Shown piece by piece: positions 8,701 to 15,748 of a DNA stretch of 21,670 nucleotides; position 1 is the first letter of the stretch; every line of letters starts with the position of its first letter. This DNA comes from Bacteroidales bacterium (GTDB lineage: Bacteria; Bacteroidota; Bacteroidia; Bacteroidales; Paludibacteraceae), in contig CAAFXN010000150.1 of NCBI GenBank assembly GCA_900766775.1, forward strand, positions 1 to 21,670, given 5' to 3'. Under the pieces are notes generated by a model that worked only from the letters and a program-made list of their open reading frames with translations, was not told where the DNA came from and searched no databases. The translations under genes and the position numbers were made by a program.

Positions 8701-8991
8701 GGTTTGCAGAGTGCTGGTTCCTACTGGGTGGCAGACGACAACTCCAACGCTATCAGTAAAATAGTGGATGCAAGTTACTTGAAAGTGAAAAACATTACCT
8801 TGGCATACAACTTCCAGAAGAAAGAGTTGGAGAAGATGCACTTGCAGAAACTGCGTCTCTACTGCACGCTGACTAACCCCTTGGTTGCCACTTCGTTCAT
8901 GGGATTCGACCCCGAGTGGGCAAGTGCAAGTCTGAAAAATGACTCGCCCTCGACGCTCACCGTACAACTGGGTCTGGGTATCAAATTCTAA
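5722..8991 (+). CDS. SusC/RagA-family TonB-dependent outer-membrane receptor
   Basis: A 1089-residue outer-membrane transporter that works with a SusD lipoprotein to import large ligands using TonB energy. Domains in order: signal peptide ending at AYA-Q (about residue 25); a carboxypeptidase-regulatory-like N-terminal extension (about 27-105, with TDFDGNFTL); the TonB-box region DEVVVVGYG (106-114); a plug with KPIYVVDGI (180-188) and the SusC signature DILKDASSTAIYGSRA (205-220); then a long beta-barrel. A calcium-loop-like DEDGDGKFTDAD lies at 879-890. The protein ends in GLGIKF, the terminal aromatic expected for barrel assembly. The first gene of its operon, it is 33 bases from the SusD start. 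Substrate cannot be read from the sequence, since no degradative enzyme is adjacent. Confidence 0.95.
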   Translation: MNQLTTLKKVLTSLLLSVSCLVAYAQQTVSGTVIDDAGEPLIGVSIQVKGTTTGSITDFDGNFTLDNVASSDVLVFSYVGYAPKEITVGSQKVIKVTLSEDTEVLDEVVVVGYGQMKKSDLTGSVSSVSSDAITSRGTTGVLEALQGSVAGVSITQSTGRVGGGFDVEIRGKSSTNSDTKPIYVVDGIICDDIDWLNPQDIERIDILKDASSTAIYGSRATAGVVQVSTKSGSSQGRKETKPSISYDGYVGWVNPVRMDNFMSPEEFYQYRFLKFMTYAGGVSTAQSGHPTYQMATYGQMALLTEENGGVSVLKQSMQEGNVTDWAKLVTNNAFQHNHYVSVNGSGEHVAYHFGAGYNSDEGISGDKQQRINLKASIDATINKYFKAGVNFNMSYMDNDYVNDRAVQYGFRMNPFMRPYDANGELNEKPGNYAAMGSYSAYQFSDQISPLLYIQNQTKQQESWRALGNIYLQIDPVKGLSIKSLFAPHFSTSRLGQFDDVLVDNETNIASTTATRSWQYAWDNTITYAETFNEKHSLNIMGLFSLTGGNVYAQKTQYTGVMDGTYWYNLGTGTYDASTANSYTNYYEHSMASFALRANYSYAGKYMVTATVRADGSSKFAKGHQWGWFPSAALAWRMSEESWMQEATWLTNLKWRLSYGVTGNNSGIGYYDTQQTVAGPIYYPFGSIYANGFYPNAIVDSDLSWETSYEWNAGLDFGFLRDRITGTIDYYHKTSKDLLYQVQLPLEAGGGTLTTNVGSVLNTGVEIGLKTVNVDMNGWRWETSFTLAHNHNEVLEINGTGADMPSGDLTGGLFIGHSINNVYGYQWDGIVSDKMITIPNTEIAIQKFGKEAVEKQIEIKESDYYYACYGWVEGCPIIKDEDGDGKFTDADKKVYSSDPLITGSLTSTLTYKGFEFAFTLYGKYGNTVASEFCGEYLNYSDRGRQKLAVDYYIPAGTLIDCDGLNADGTYINPVYQETTHYGTYPFPNNGGSGAGLQSAGSYWVADDNSNAISKIVDASYLKVKNITLAYNFQKKELEKMHLQKLRLYCTLTNPLVATSFMGFDPEWASASLKNDSPSTLTVQLGLGIKF

Positions 8992-9024
8992 TATATGTCT
9001 AACTTGCAATTAAAAGAAATCACA

Positions 9025-10797
9025 ATGAAAACAACAAAATTGGTTATTGCTTCCTTGCTGGTTAGTGCATTGGCTCTCACCTCTTGCGAGAAGTATCTTG
9101 AACCTGAGAATAAAACTGCGGGCGGACAGACGGCAGAGAACTATTTCAACGGCGATGCCAACTCCCTTTTGGTATATGCTTACTCGTTGCTCAAACCCGT
9201 CATGACCGACAACCAGTCCATCTTCTGTGATGGTACTGACCTCTATTCGCCCAGCCGTGGCAACTCGCCCTCGCAGTTCCACGACTATTCGCTCACTCCC
9301 GAGCATAGCGATGTGGAGACGTTCTACAAGAACGCATACGCTTGTATCAACATGGCGAATGCTGCTATCTATTATGCAGGCGAGAACGGCAAGATAAAGG
9401 ATGAAGCGGTCTTCGTTCGCTCATGGTGCTACTACCTGCTTTCTCAGCAGTTTGGTCGCGTGCCGTATATCACTACCTATGTGAATAGCGCAGAGCGCAA
9501 CTATCCGCTCACCGAGTTGACGGATTTGTATGCCGGTTTGGCGGCTGATTTGGAGGCTGTGGTTGCAAGCGAGAACCTGAGCGCAGGGCTCAATGTCGGG
9601 CATGCTACCCAAGCCGCAGTGGCAGCACTGTTAGCAAAGGTTTGCTTGGCTGCCGGCTGGGACTTGGACAATAAAGACTATTTCACGAAAGCAGCGCAGT
9701 GGGCAGAGAAAGCCATTGAACTGAACGGCAACACCACGCTCTCCCTCACCTTTGAGGAGCTGTGGTCGCCCAAGCATATCAACAATGCCGAGGAGATTTT
9801 CTCCATTCAGTATGAACGTGCGGGCTACCCGGGTGTGGAAGCTACAGGCGGACACGGCTTGCAGAACACCTTCGGTAACTACTACGGCGACTGCACCAGT
9901 ACGGGTTTGAAATACGTCAATTCGGAGAAATGTCCTACCGTGAAAGCCAACATGATGTGGGAGAAGGGCGACCAACGCTACGAGGGTACGTTCATGACTA
10001 CTATCTACAACTATAAGGGTACATGGGGCACGGAAGGTTACTATGCTTATTACAACGCCGCTGATCTGAGCACTATACCCATTGCCGACAAGTATTTCCC
10101 CTACTACACCACTGTTGCTGAAGCAGAGGCATGGTTGGCTGTGCACAAAGACCAGTTCGTGCAGGGCGAGTGCGTGAATGCACCGAACGCGATTATCATG
10201 TCTGACCCCGCTATTGTGTTTACCTTCAATGCGGATGGTTCGGTAGCAGGACATACCAGCAAGGCGTACAACGAGAACTTGATAGGAAACACCATGCACT
10301 TCACTCCTGTGGTGAAGAAATGGGATGACCCCGAGAGTAAGCAGTTGGGTCTTTCCGCAGGTGTTAGAACGAATGACTATCGTGATGTTGTGATTCTGCA
10401 TGCGAGTGATACATACCTTGATGCAGCAGAGGCATACTTGAAAGTTGGCAAAGTTGACGATAAGCAGAAAGCATTAGATAAATTGAACGCAGTGCGCATG
10501 AGAGCGGGCTTGCCCAAGTTGAATTCCTTTGAGGATTATTCACCCACATATATCGTACCTGCCGGTTATGTGGATGAGGATATCGACCTTATCTTGGATG
10601 AACGTGCTCGCGAGACTTATGCAGAGTTGCACCGTTGGATGGACCTGCGCCGCACAAAGCAATTGGTTCGCTACAATGTGGCATTCAATCCATATCTGCC
10701 TTCTGCTGCCAGCGTGAAGTGGTATCGACCGATTCCGCAAGCTGAAATCAATTCGAATACCGCCCTCACCAATGAGAGCCAAAACGAAGGCTATTGA
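9025..10797 (+). CDS. SusD/RagB-family nutrient-binding lipoprotein
   Basis: A 590-residue outer-membrane lipoprotein that forms the lid over the SusC channel and binds the incoming ligand. The start at 9025 is preferred over an in-frame ATG at 8995, because only 9025 puts a signal peptide at the N-terminus: MKTTKLVIASLLVSALALTSC, with Cys21 as the lipidated residue. The helical TPR-rich N-terminal half follows (ASSLLVYAYSLLKP-type helices; FVRSWCYYLLSQQFGRVPY). The C-terminus has the family ending: LDERARETYAELHRWMDLRR, then YRPIPQAEINSN and the final NEGY. Cotranscribed with the upstream SusC and the small lipoprotein downstream. Ligand unknown. Confidence 0.93.
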   Translation: MKTTKLVIASLLVSALALTSCEKYLEPENKTAGGQTAENYFNGDANSLLVYAYSLLKPVMTDNQSIFCDGTDLYSPSRGNSPSQFHDYSLTPEHSDVETFYKNAYACINMANAAIYYAGENGKIKDEAVFVRSWCYYLLSQQFGRVPYITTYVNSAERNYPLTELTDLYAGLAADLEAVVASENLSAGLNVGHATQAAVAALLAKVCLAAGWDLDNKDYFTKAAQWAEKAIELNGNTTLSLTFEELWSPKHINNAEEIFSIQYERAGYPGVEATGGHGLQNTFGNYYGDCTSTGLKYVNSEKCPTVKANMMWEKGDQRYEGTFMTTIYNYKGTWGTEGYYAYYNAADLSTIPIADKYFPYYTTVAEAEAWLAVHKDQFVQGECVNAPNAIIMSDPAIVFTFNADGSVAGHTSKAYNENLIGNTMHFTPVVKKWDDPESKQLGLSAGVRTNDYRDVVILHASDTYLDAAEAYLKVGKVDDKQKALDKLNAVRMRAGLPKLNSFEDYSPTYIVPAGYVDEDIDLILDERARETYAELHRWMDLRRTKQLVRYNVAFNPYLPSAASVKWYRPIPQAEINSNTALTNESQNEGY

Positions 10798-10827
10798 TTT
10801 ATTAACGATTAAATGATAATTAAAACA

Positions 10828-11268
10828 ATGAAAGCAAAATTGTTTATTGCCTTAGCACTATTTGTAGGATTGTTCGTCTCTTGCGACCAAAAGGAGGAGG
10901 TACGAGTCTATCCCAATACGGCAAGCCAAGATATAGCAGGTACATACTCCGGCACATGGACGCTTACGAACGATAAAGGCGAGTCGTCTGAGGTGAACGG
11001 GACAATCGTATTTGCGGCGACCGAACAGGCGTATGTGGCGAATATCACGGTAACCGCAGAAGGGTCTGCTGACCGCTCGGATGTGTGCAACGTATCGCAT
11101 GCTAACGATGGGTTGGTATTCTACAACAACGTAGGCACTTCTTTTGGCGCAAAGTTTAGTGGAGAGATTGACGAAAACGGAACTATCTTGATGAGTTATA
11201 CCATCACCGAGATGCAGGGGCGTTTCCAAGTAACGAATAATTACAAGTTCTCCGGTGTTCGTAAATAA
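10828..11268 (+). CDS. Small lipoprotein of unknown function in a SusCD operon
   Basis: A 146-residue predicted lipoprotein. The start at 10828 (MKAKLFIALALFVGLFVSC, Cys19) gives a standard lipobox; an ATG 15 bases earlier would add five residues. Residues after the Cys read DQKEEV, a Lys followed by acidic residues of the kind associated with surface export of Bacteroidota lipoproteins. The mature part is rich in short beta strands with alternating polar and hydrophobic residues (GTYSGTWTLTND, GTIVFAA, YVANITVTAEG, TILMSYTITEM), suggesting a small lipocalin-like barrel or sandwich. I do not recognise the family. It follows SusD by 30 bases and precedes a hairpin, so it is probably the last gene of the first transcript unit and may be an accessory ligand-binding protein. 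Confidence 0.75.
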   Translation: MKAKLFIALALFVGLFVSCDQKEEVRVYPNTASQDIAGTYSGTWTLTNDKGESSEVNGTIVFAATEQAYVANITVTAEGSADRSDVCNVSHANDGLVFYNNVGTSFGAKFSGEIDENGTILMSYTITEMQGRFQVTNNYKFSGVRK

Positions 11269-11276
11269 CAACATAC

Positions 11277-11301
11277 AGAGGAGAGCATCCTGCTCTCCTC
11301 T
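11277..11301 (+). terminator. Strong hairpin after the small lipoprotein gene
   Basis: A perfect 11-bp stem (11277-11287 with 11291-11301) closes a 3-nt loop, 8 bases after the stop codon. The following CGTAAACTAAG has no T-run, so it may be an attenuator or RNA-stabilising hairpin that sets different levels for the next gene rather than a full terminator. Confidence 0.55.
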
Positions 11302-11351
11302 CGTAAACTAAGTATATTTAACAATCATTATTAACTTAAAATTCAACAACA

Positions 11352-12275
11352 ATGAAAAAGTTCTTCTTTTTTGCAGCAGCCTTGGTGGCTTCTGTATCGG
11401 TGAACGCTCAGTTCGCTAAGTTTGACGGTATTGCAGCAGCAGAGTCTGAAGCAGAGGCTAAAACTGCAGGTACCGTTCTGGCAACTACCGATGCTTTTGT
11501 GGCATCTGTAGCATTTGACGATAATTACAAAACTGTTAACCTGAAGCATGAAGGCTATGGTTGGTGGGAGATTGATGGTGCAAACATCAATGCTGCTGCC
11601 GATACTCTTGGTTTGCAAGGTGCTACTAACCCCAAAGATGCAGATGGTAACAACCCTGCAAATGCTTGCACAAAGCCTGCAGGTGGTGCTATTTTCCAAG
11701 TAGTAGCTAAAGCAGACGGTTACCTCTACATTTTCCACAAGGCTTCTTCCAACAAACAGTACATGGTAGAGGAGAATGAGATTCCTGTAGGCTATCACTT
11801 TGGTATGGTTACCACTGATGTAAATGGTTATTTCGGTGAGGCTGGTGCTACCAAGGTTATTGAGTACACTATTGAGGGTAACACTGAATATGGTCAAATT
11901 ACCGATGGTCGTAAGATTATGTTTGCAGAGGACTATGTAAAACAAGAGAATGATACCAACATTGGTACGGCTGTTTACAAACGTAATGGTCTGGGCGTGA
12001 TTGCAGTTCCTTGCTACAAAGATTGCAAATACTGGTTCCACGCTACAGGTTCCAAGATATCTGCTATCGGTGTTGCATACTATCCCGTTGATAAGGACGT
12101 TTATGTTGTAAATGAGGATGGTACCAAGGTTCAAATCTACGTTGCTTCTGCTTCGGAAGGCTTTGAGAACACCAATGCTAATGCGCCGAAGGCTACTAAG
12201 GTTATTGAGAACGGGCAGGTAGTTATCATCCGTGGTGATGTTCGCTACAACGCTCTTGGTACCATTATGGAGTAA
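11352..12275 (+). CDS. Secreted protein with a T9SS-like C-terminal tail
   Basis: A 307-residue exported protein. A signal peptide MKKFFFFAAALVASVSVNA is followed by QF, so it is not a lipoprotein. The mature protein is beta-rich. A motif around residues 226-245 (KYWFHATGSKISAIGVAYY) resembles a beta-sandwich segment seen in Bacteroidota secreted carbohydrate-related proteins; this is a weak inference. The C-terminus, ENGQVVIIRGDVRYNALG, resembles the short sorting tails (a hydrophobic strand, then RYN-x-x-G) on Bacteroidota secreted proteins that suggest type IX secretion. The gene uses more A/T-ending codons than its neighbours, as highly expressed or differently acquired genes can. It follows a hairpin 51 bases upstream and ends before a strong terminator. 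Function is not recognised; it could be a surface or secreted partner of the SusCD system. Confidence 0.8.
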   Translation: MKKFFFFAAALVASVSVNAQFAKFDGIAAAESEAEAKTAGTVLATTDAFVASVAFDDNYKTVNLKHEGYGWWEIDGANINAAADTLGLQGATNPKDADGNNPANACTKPAGGAIFQVVAKADGYLYIFHKASSNKQYMVEENEIPVGYHFGMVTTDVNGYFGEAGATKVIEYTIEGNTEYGQITDGRKIMFAEDYVKQENDTNIGTAVYKRNGLGVIAVPCYKDCKYWFHATGSKISAIGVAYYPVDKDVYVVNEDGTKVQIYVASASEGFENTNANAPKATKVIENGQVVIIRGDVRYNALGTIME

Positions 12276-12346
12276 TCTTTGCGTATTGATACATCATTAA
12301 TTTCTGTACTGATACATTATCCACTCTCGTAGAGGGTGGAGGACAC

Positions 12347-12383
12347 AAAGAGGCCCTGAACACATCAGGGTCTCTTTATTTTA
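12347..12383 (+). terminator. Rho-independent terminator of the first SusCD region
   Basis: A 13-bp stem (12347-12359 with 12365-12377, one G-U pair) closes the 5-nt loop ACACA and is followed by ATTTTA. The arms begin with AAAGAG and end with CTCTTT, so it may work in both directions. Confidence 0.88.
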
Positions 12384-12419
12384 TGTGAATGCGTGAACAC
12401 CAGTTCGGTAGAAAGTCTT

Positions 12420-12552
12420 ATTAGTGGTTAGTGGTCAGTGTTTAGTGTTTAGTGGTTAGGGTTAGATAACCGCGGGCGAGACGCCCACGTCCCCAGTGGT
12501 TAGGGGGCAGTGGTCAGTGGTTAAGGGTTAGTTGTTAGTTGTCAGTGGTCAG
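12420..12552. repeat. Degenerate GTTAGTGGTCAGTG minisatellite
   Basis: Short units such as TTAGTGG, TCAGTGG, TTAGTGT and TTAGGG repeat through this stretch, interrupted once by the first 43-bp unit. The same units return at 12962-12988. A near relative lies inside the sugar transferase gene at 1786-1818. Confidence 0.8.
12461..12503. repeat. 43-bp dispersed unit, copy 1
   Basis: Starts GTTAGATAACCGCGGGCGAG and ends CCCCAGTGGTTAG. The centre can fold as GGGCG-AGA-CGCCC. It differs from copies 2 and 3 at one base (AACC versus AATC). Confidence 0.85.
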
Positions 12553-12573
12553 GGCAGGGTGGGGAAGAGAGGA

Positions 12574-12606
12574 GGGGAGGGGAGGGGAGGGGAGGGGAGG
12601 GGAGGG
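12574..12606 (+). repeat. GGGGA pentanucleotide array, likely G-quadruplex
   Basis: Six uninterrupted GGGG runs, each separated by one A, followed by GGG. Four or more G-runs with one-base loops form very stable quadruplexes in vitro. It lies between convergent genes, so it could block transcription or replication passing from either side. Confidence 0.85.
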
Positions 12607-12649
12607 AATTTTAATAATAGTAATTTTTGTGGGTAGGTTTGGCTTGCTA

Positions 12650-12682
12650 TCGACCCGCGGGAGACCCGCGGGCGACCCGCGA
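12650..12682. repeat. 11-bp tandem array related to that at 1274-1328
   Basis: Three 11-base units: TCGACCCGCGG, GAGACCCGCGG and GCGACCCGCGA. The reverse complement begins TTTTTCGCGGGTC, the same sequence that begins the array at 1274. The two arrays are members of one family in opposite orientation, each in a convergent gap near a terminator. Confidence 0.75.
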
Positions 12683-12782
12683 AAAAGACGCGATAAGGTC
12701 GCGGCGAGGAAATCTTAATAATCGGACTATTTCCGATGAAGAGCGGATGGTGGCGATGGATAGCGTGTGGCAGCACACGAGT

Positions 12783-12879
12783 GTACCAGTGTACCAGCGT
12801 ATCAGCAGTTTCTATAAACTCACCCGCGCGCGTATGTATATAGTTTTAGAAAACTGCTGGTACGCTGGTACACTGGTAC
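12783..12879. repeat. 29-bp inverted repeat with 39-bp spacer
   Basis: 12783-12811 is the reverse complement of 12851-12879 at 28 of 29 positions; the single mismatch is compatible with a G-U pair. The arms themselves contain a direct repeat, GTACCAGTGTACCAGCGT. It would fold into a long hairpin in either strand. No T-run follows, so it is not an ordinary terminator, and it resembles a small non-coding palindromic element. Confidence 0.85.
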
Positions 12880-12883
12880 AGTG

Positions 12884-12971
12884 GTTAGATAATCGCGGGC
12901 GAGACGCCCACGTCCCCAGTGGTTAGTGGTTAGATAATCGCGGGCGAGACGCCCACGTCCCCAGTGGTTAG
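12884..12971. repeat. 43-bp dispersed unit, tandem copies 2 and 3
   Basis: Copy 2 is 12884-12926 and copy 3 is 12929-12971, offset by 45 bases and identical to each other. Both start GTTAGATAATCGCGGGCGAG and end CCCCAGTGGTTAG. Copy 2 begins directly after the 29-bp inverted repeat. Confidence 0.85.
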
Positions 12972-13025
12972 TGGTCAGTGGTGAGTGGTACACTCTTTTT
13001 GATTCTTGTACTACCCGTTATCATA

Positions 13026-13055
13026 GAAAAACCGCCCCGAGTTTCCTCGGAGCGG
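13026..13055 (-). terminator. Rho-independent terminator of the second SusCD operon
   Basis: Read leftwards, a 10-bp stem (13055-13046 with 13041-13032, one G-U pair) closes a GAAA tetraloop and is followed by TTTTTCTA. It lies 28 bases after the stop of the SusE-like gene at 13083. Confidence 0.88.
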
Positions 13056-13082
13056 CAATCATGTTAATCGGAAAATGAATGA

Positions 13083-13973
13083 TTACTCAGAGAGTGTCCA
13101 CTTGTAGTCAGCACCGCTGTAGTCAAGGGTGATGGTGGTCTCTGCACCGAGCGTAACATTGTTGAGTTTCTGCCACTCATCCTCACCGGTCTCAGCATTT
13201 TTACCAAGGTGAAGGATTTCGTTGTCCCAAGTAGCAGCATCACCTTTGAGTTTGAAGCCGTGGTTCTCAGCATCTTTGAACTGATACTTGTAAGAACCGT
13301 CTGCTTGCAACTCCATAGCAACACCTTCTTTCCATCCATTGAAATCTCCAATGATGTAGGGGTCGAAGCCTGCGGGGACCTTAGCAACTACGGTATAGTC
13401 GTGCTCAACGGCTTGAACGCAAGGGCTATTGTGGTTTTTGAAATACTCAGAAACCATTACAATAGGACCATTTGCAGGGTCATACCCACTCAAGTTAGCC
13501 TCGCCGGAGTAACCTGCCTCAATGTTTACAGTACCAGAAACAAGCGTCCAAGAAGCCTCATCACCAGTTTGGTAATCCCAAGAGAATTTACCATCGGAAG
13601 TAAGTTGTACGGGTTTACCAGCGTTGTTCAGTGTGCCGTCCTCGTTCAGCAACGAAGGAACAGCCACTACATACCAACCCTCGAATCCGTTCAGTGCTTC
13701 CATCTTGAGGAGTTGAGCGGGGTCTTCTATCCATCCACCAGTCTCATTGGAGTTGTAAGAACCTACCCAAACGATATCGTTGCAAACAGTCTCTTTGAAC
13801 TGAATAGCAACAACATACTTACCCTCCTCGATGTAGTCTGCCAGGTCCTCAGCAGTAGGAGCACTTACAGTCGGTTTGTCAGGAGTGTCCGGGGTGTCCG
13901 GGGTGTTGTTCGGTTTGCAACCTACCATGGCGATGGTTGCAACGGCAAGAAATGCCATAAAAAACTTTTTCAT
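13083..13973 (-). CDS. SusE-like surface lipoprotein with two glycan-binding-like domains
   Basis: A 296-residue predicted outer-membrane lipoprotein. Signal peptide MKKFFMAFLAVATIAMVGC gives lipidated Cys19. A short proline linker of TPD repeats (24-35) follows, then two apparent beta-sandwich domains. The first (about 45-190) contains DIVWVGSYN and GFEGWYVVAVP. The second (about 192-295) contains YIIGDFNGW (206-214), then MELQADGSYKYQF and HGFKLKG. The GDFNGW signature is shared with glycogen/starch-binding E-set domains (CBM48-like) and with SusE/SusF domains, so a glycan-binding role is plausible but not proven. The two domains share the order hydrophobic-VG-x-(Y/F)N ... M-E-x-L ... G-x-Y, suggesting internal duplication. 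Last gene of the leftward operon, 72 bases after SusD, ending at a clear terminator. Confidence 0.8.
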   Translation of the reverse strand: MKKFFMAFLAVATIAMVGCKPNNTPDTPDTPDKPTVSAPTAEDLADYIEEGKYVVAIQFKETVCNDIVWVGSYNSNETGGWIEDPAQLLKMEALNGFEGWYVVAVPSLLNEDGTLNNAGKPVQLTSDGKFSWDYQTGDEASWTLVSGTVNIEAGYSGEANLSGYDPANGPIVMVSEYFKNHNSPCVQAVEHDYTVVAKVPAGFDPYIIGDFNGWKEGVAMELQADGSYKYQFKDAENHGFKLKGDAATWDNEILHLGKNAETGEDEWQKLNNVTLGAETTITLDYSGADYKWTLSE

Positions 13974-14045
13974 AATGCTAATAAATTAGTTAGTTGGTTG
14001 TTAATAATTTGTTTATAAATAAAGACCTTGTGTCTTTGTTTTCGA

Positions 14046-15716
14046 TTAATAGCCATCCCCTTGGGTGGTTGCATAGTTCTTGTTAGACGCTTTGTCGTCG
14101 TTGGGTATAGGATACCAGTTCCATTTCTCATCGGTAGAAGCGAAGTTGTTCTCACCGGAGTTCTTACCGGCACGCCCTTCCCAGTTGTATCGATTGTTGT
14201 CTGCTTGGGGACCTGCAAAACGGTTGAAGCGGACCAAATCAGAGCGGCGGTGTCCCTCGCAGTAGAACTCGCGGCAATACTCGTCGCAGAGTGTAGCCTC
14301 GTCTAAGTCAGTCAACGGAGCCGCATTGGCACGCGAACGGATATCGTTATTGATAATAGCCAACGCGCCGTTTTTGTCGCCCAAGCGGAACAATGCCTCT
14401 GCCTTAATCATATGGGCTTCTGCTACGCGCAACCAAGGCAGGTCGGTATCGGGCCAGTTCGGGTCGGTGGTAACGGCTTTAGAGGGGCGGTCTGCTGTTG
14501 AGGGCACACCCGTGAATTTCAGTACTGCCCAGCAGTCGTAGAACTCAGCCGTTTGCGAACCCATCAGTTTCCAAGACTTCTCAGCGAGTGAGTCGGTAGA
14601 ATTAGCGTCCACATAAGAGCACATAATTGCACGGTCATCACCCAAGAGAGCCGGCATCTGATACTCGTCTGCTTTGATTGTCGGGGCTGTCTCTGCATCT
14701 ACAAACTTGTAGATAAACTCAGGGCTAGAACGGAAACATTTCCACGTATCGGCAGAGCCGGCAGGTACCATATCTGCATCACGCACCATGTTCACTAAGA
14801 AACGGCTACCTCCCCATGATTGGCAGTACACACCATCTTGGTAAGCAAGCAACATAATCTCTTGTTGTGCCCCGTTCTTGTGGTTATCGCCCATAAACAA
14901 CTGCTGATAAGCGGAATACTTAATGCCCTCGGCAGAAGTAATGCTTGTCTTGTGGAGTTGGTAGGGACCGGACATGGCTTTATCGGCTGCGTCTTTGGCT
15001 TCCTCCCATGCCGGTTTGCCGGTATAGACCTCGGCATTGATATAGGTACGCGCGAGCAACATCCATGCCGCATACTTATCAATACGATAGATAGAGAGGC
15101 GCTCTTCGGGCAGGATTTCAGTCAGTTCTTTGAGTTCACCTACGAGCCATTCGTACAAAGCGGGACGCTCTACGAACTCTGGCAACTCGCTGGATTCGGT
15201 GGTGCTGAAAGGAGCCACCTTGAACATGTCCAAAAGATACCAATAGTTGAATGCGCGAATGAAGCGCACCTCAGCGCGTTGTTGCAGGGTTTTCTCGTCG
15301 GTTGCCCCCTCGGTATTGTACAAGAAGTGGTTGCAAATCTTGATGTCGATATTGAGGCGATAGTACAGACCTTTTACCAAGGCATTGTCGCCATTCCAGT
15401 TCATCACACGGATGTCAGCCAATCCGACATCGTTCCATATCCACCAACCTTCATCAGTACCGAACTCATTGAGTTCCCACATCATACGATAGAAAGAGGA
15501 AGTACCTTCATCCAAGTCGTCGATATCGCAATCGCCGTCAGGACCTTTCTGTCCAGTTGTAGCCAAGGTAGCATAGCACTTCGAGAAGACAGCGTCTTGG
15601 TTGAACGCAGTAGCGGAGTTCTTGTCGATAGGCTCGGTATTCAAGTCTTGTACGCAAGCAGAGAGACCAAACATCAGTCCGCAAGCCACCGCTGCATATT
15701 TCAAATTGTTTCTCAT
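14046..15716 (-). CDS. SusD/RagB-family nutrient-binding lipoprotein
   Basis: A 556-residue outer-membrane lipoprotein. Signal peptide MRNNLKYAAVACGLMFGLSAC places the lipidated Cys at 21, followed by VQDLNTEPIDKN, a common SusD beginning. Family features include helical TPR-like segments (RAEVRFIRAFNYWYLLDMF), the late LRVAEAHMIKAEALFRLGDKNGA region, REFYCEGHRRSDLVRFNRF, and the C-terminal WYPIPNDDKASN with the final GDGY. It should form the lid of the SusC encoded just upstream (32 bases away). The sequence is quite different from the SusD at 9025, so the two pairs probably take up different ligands. Confidence 0.93.
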   Translation of the reverse strand: MRNNLKYAAVACGLMFGLSACVQDLNTEPIDKNSATAFNQDAVFSKCYATLATTGQKGPDGDCDIDDLDEGTSSFYRMMWELNEFGTDEGWWIWNDVGLADIRVMNWNGDNALVKGLYYRLNIDIKICNHFLYNTEGATDEKTLQQRAEVRFIRAFNYWYLLDMFKVAPFSTTESSELPEFVERPALYEWLVGELKELTEILPEERLSIYRIDKYAAWMLLARTYINAEVYTGKPAWEEAKDAADKAMSGPYQLHKTSITSAEGIKYSAYQQLFMGDNHKNGAQQEIMLLAYQDGVYCQSWGGSRFLVNMVRDADMVPAGSADTWKCFRSSPEFIYKFVDAETAPTIKADEYQMPALLGDDRAIMCSYVDANSTDSLAEKSWKLMGSQTAEFYDCWAVLKFTGVPSTADRPSKAVTTDPNWPDTDLPWLRVAEAHMIKAEALFRLGDKNGALAIINNDIRSRANAAPLTDLDEATLCDEYCREFYCEGHRRSDLVRFNRFAGPQADNNRYNWEGRAGKNSGENNFASTDEKWNWYPIPNDDKASNKNYATTQGDGY

Positions 15717-15748
15717 AACGATTAAGTTGTCAATTAGTTATACAATAG

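Larger units (their letters stand above)
12384..13025. other. Gene-free repeat-packed convergent intergenic region
   Basis: About 640 bases lie between the two terminators with no supportable gene. The region is built almost entirely from repeats: GGTTAGTGGTCAGTG-type minisatellite, three copies of a 43-bp unit, a GGGGA array, an 11-bp array and a 29-bp inverted repeat. Each is listed separately. Confidence 0.8.

Noticed and set aside
8995..9024. Earlier start codon for the first SusD
   Set aside because: It adds ten residues before the signal peptide; the ATG at 9025 gives a standard lipoprotein signal with Cys21.
12627..12926. Rightward 99-codon open frame across the repeat-packed gap
   Set aside because: It is made of the 11-bp array, the 29-bp inverted repeat and the 43-bp unit read as codons, so it is not a plausible protein.
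12461..12971. Three 43-bp units considered as a CRISPR array
   Set aside because: Copies 2 and 3 are nearly adjacent (2-base gap) and copy 1 is far away; there are no regular unique spacers and no cas genes.
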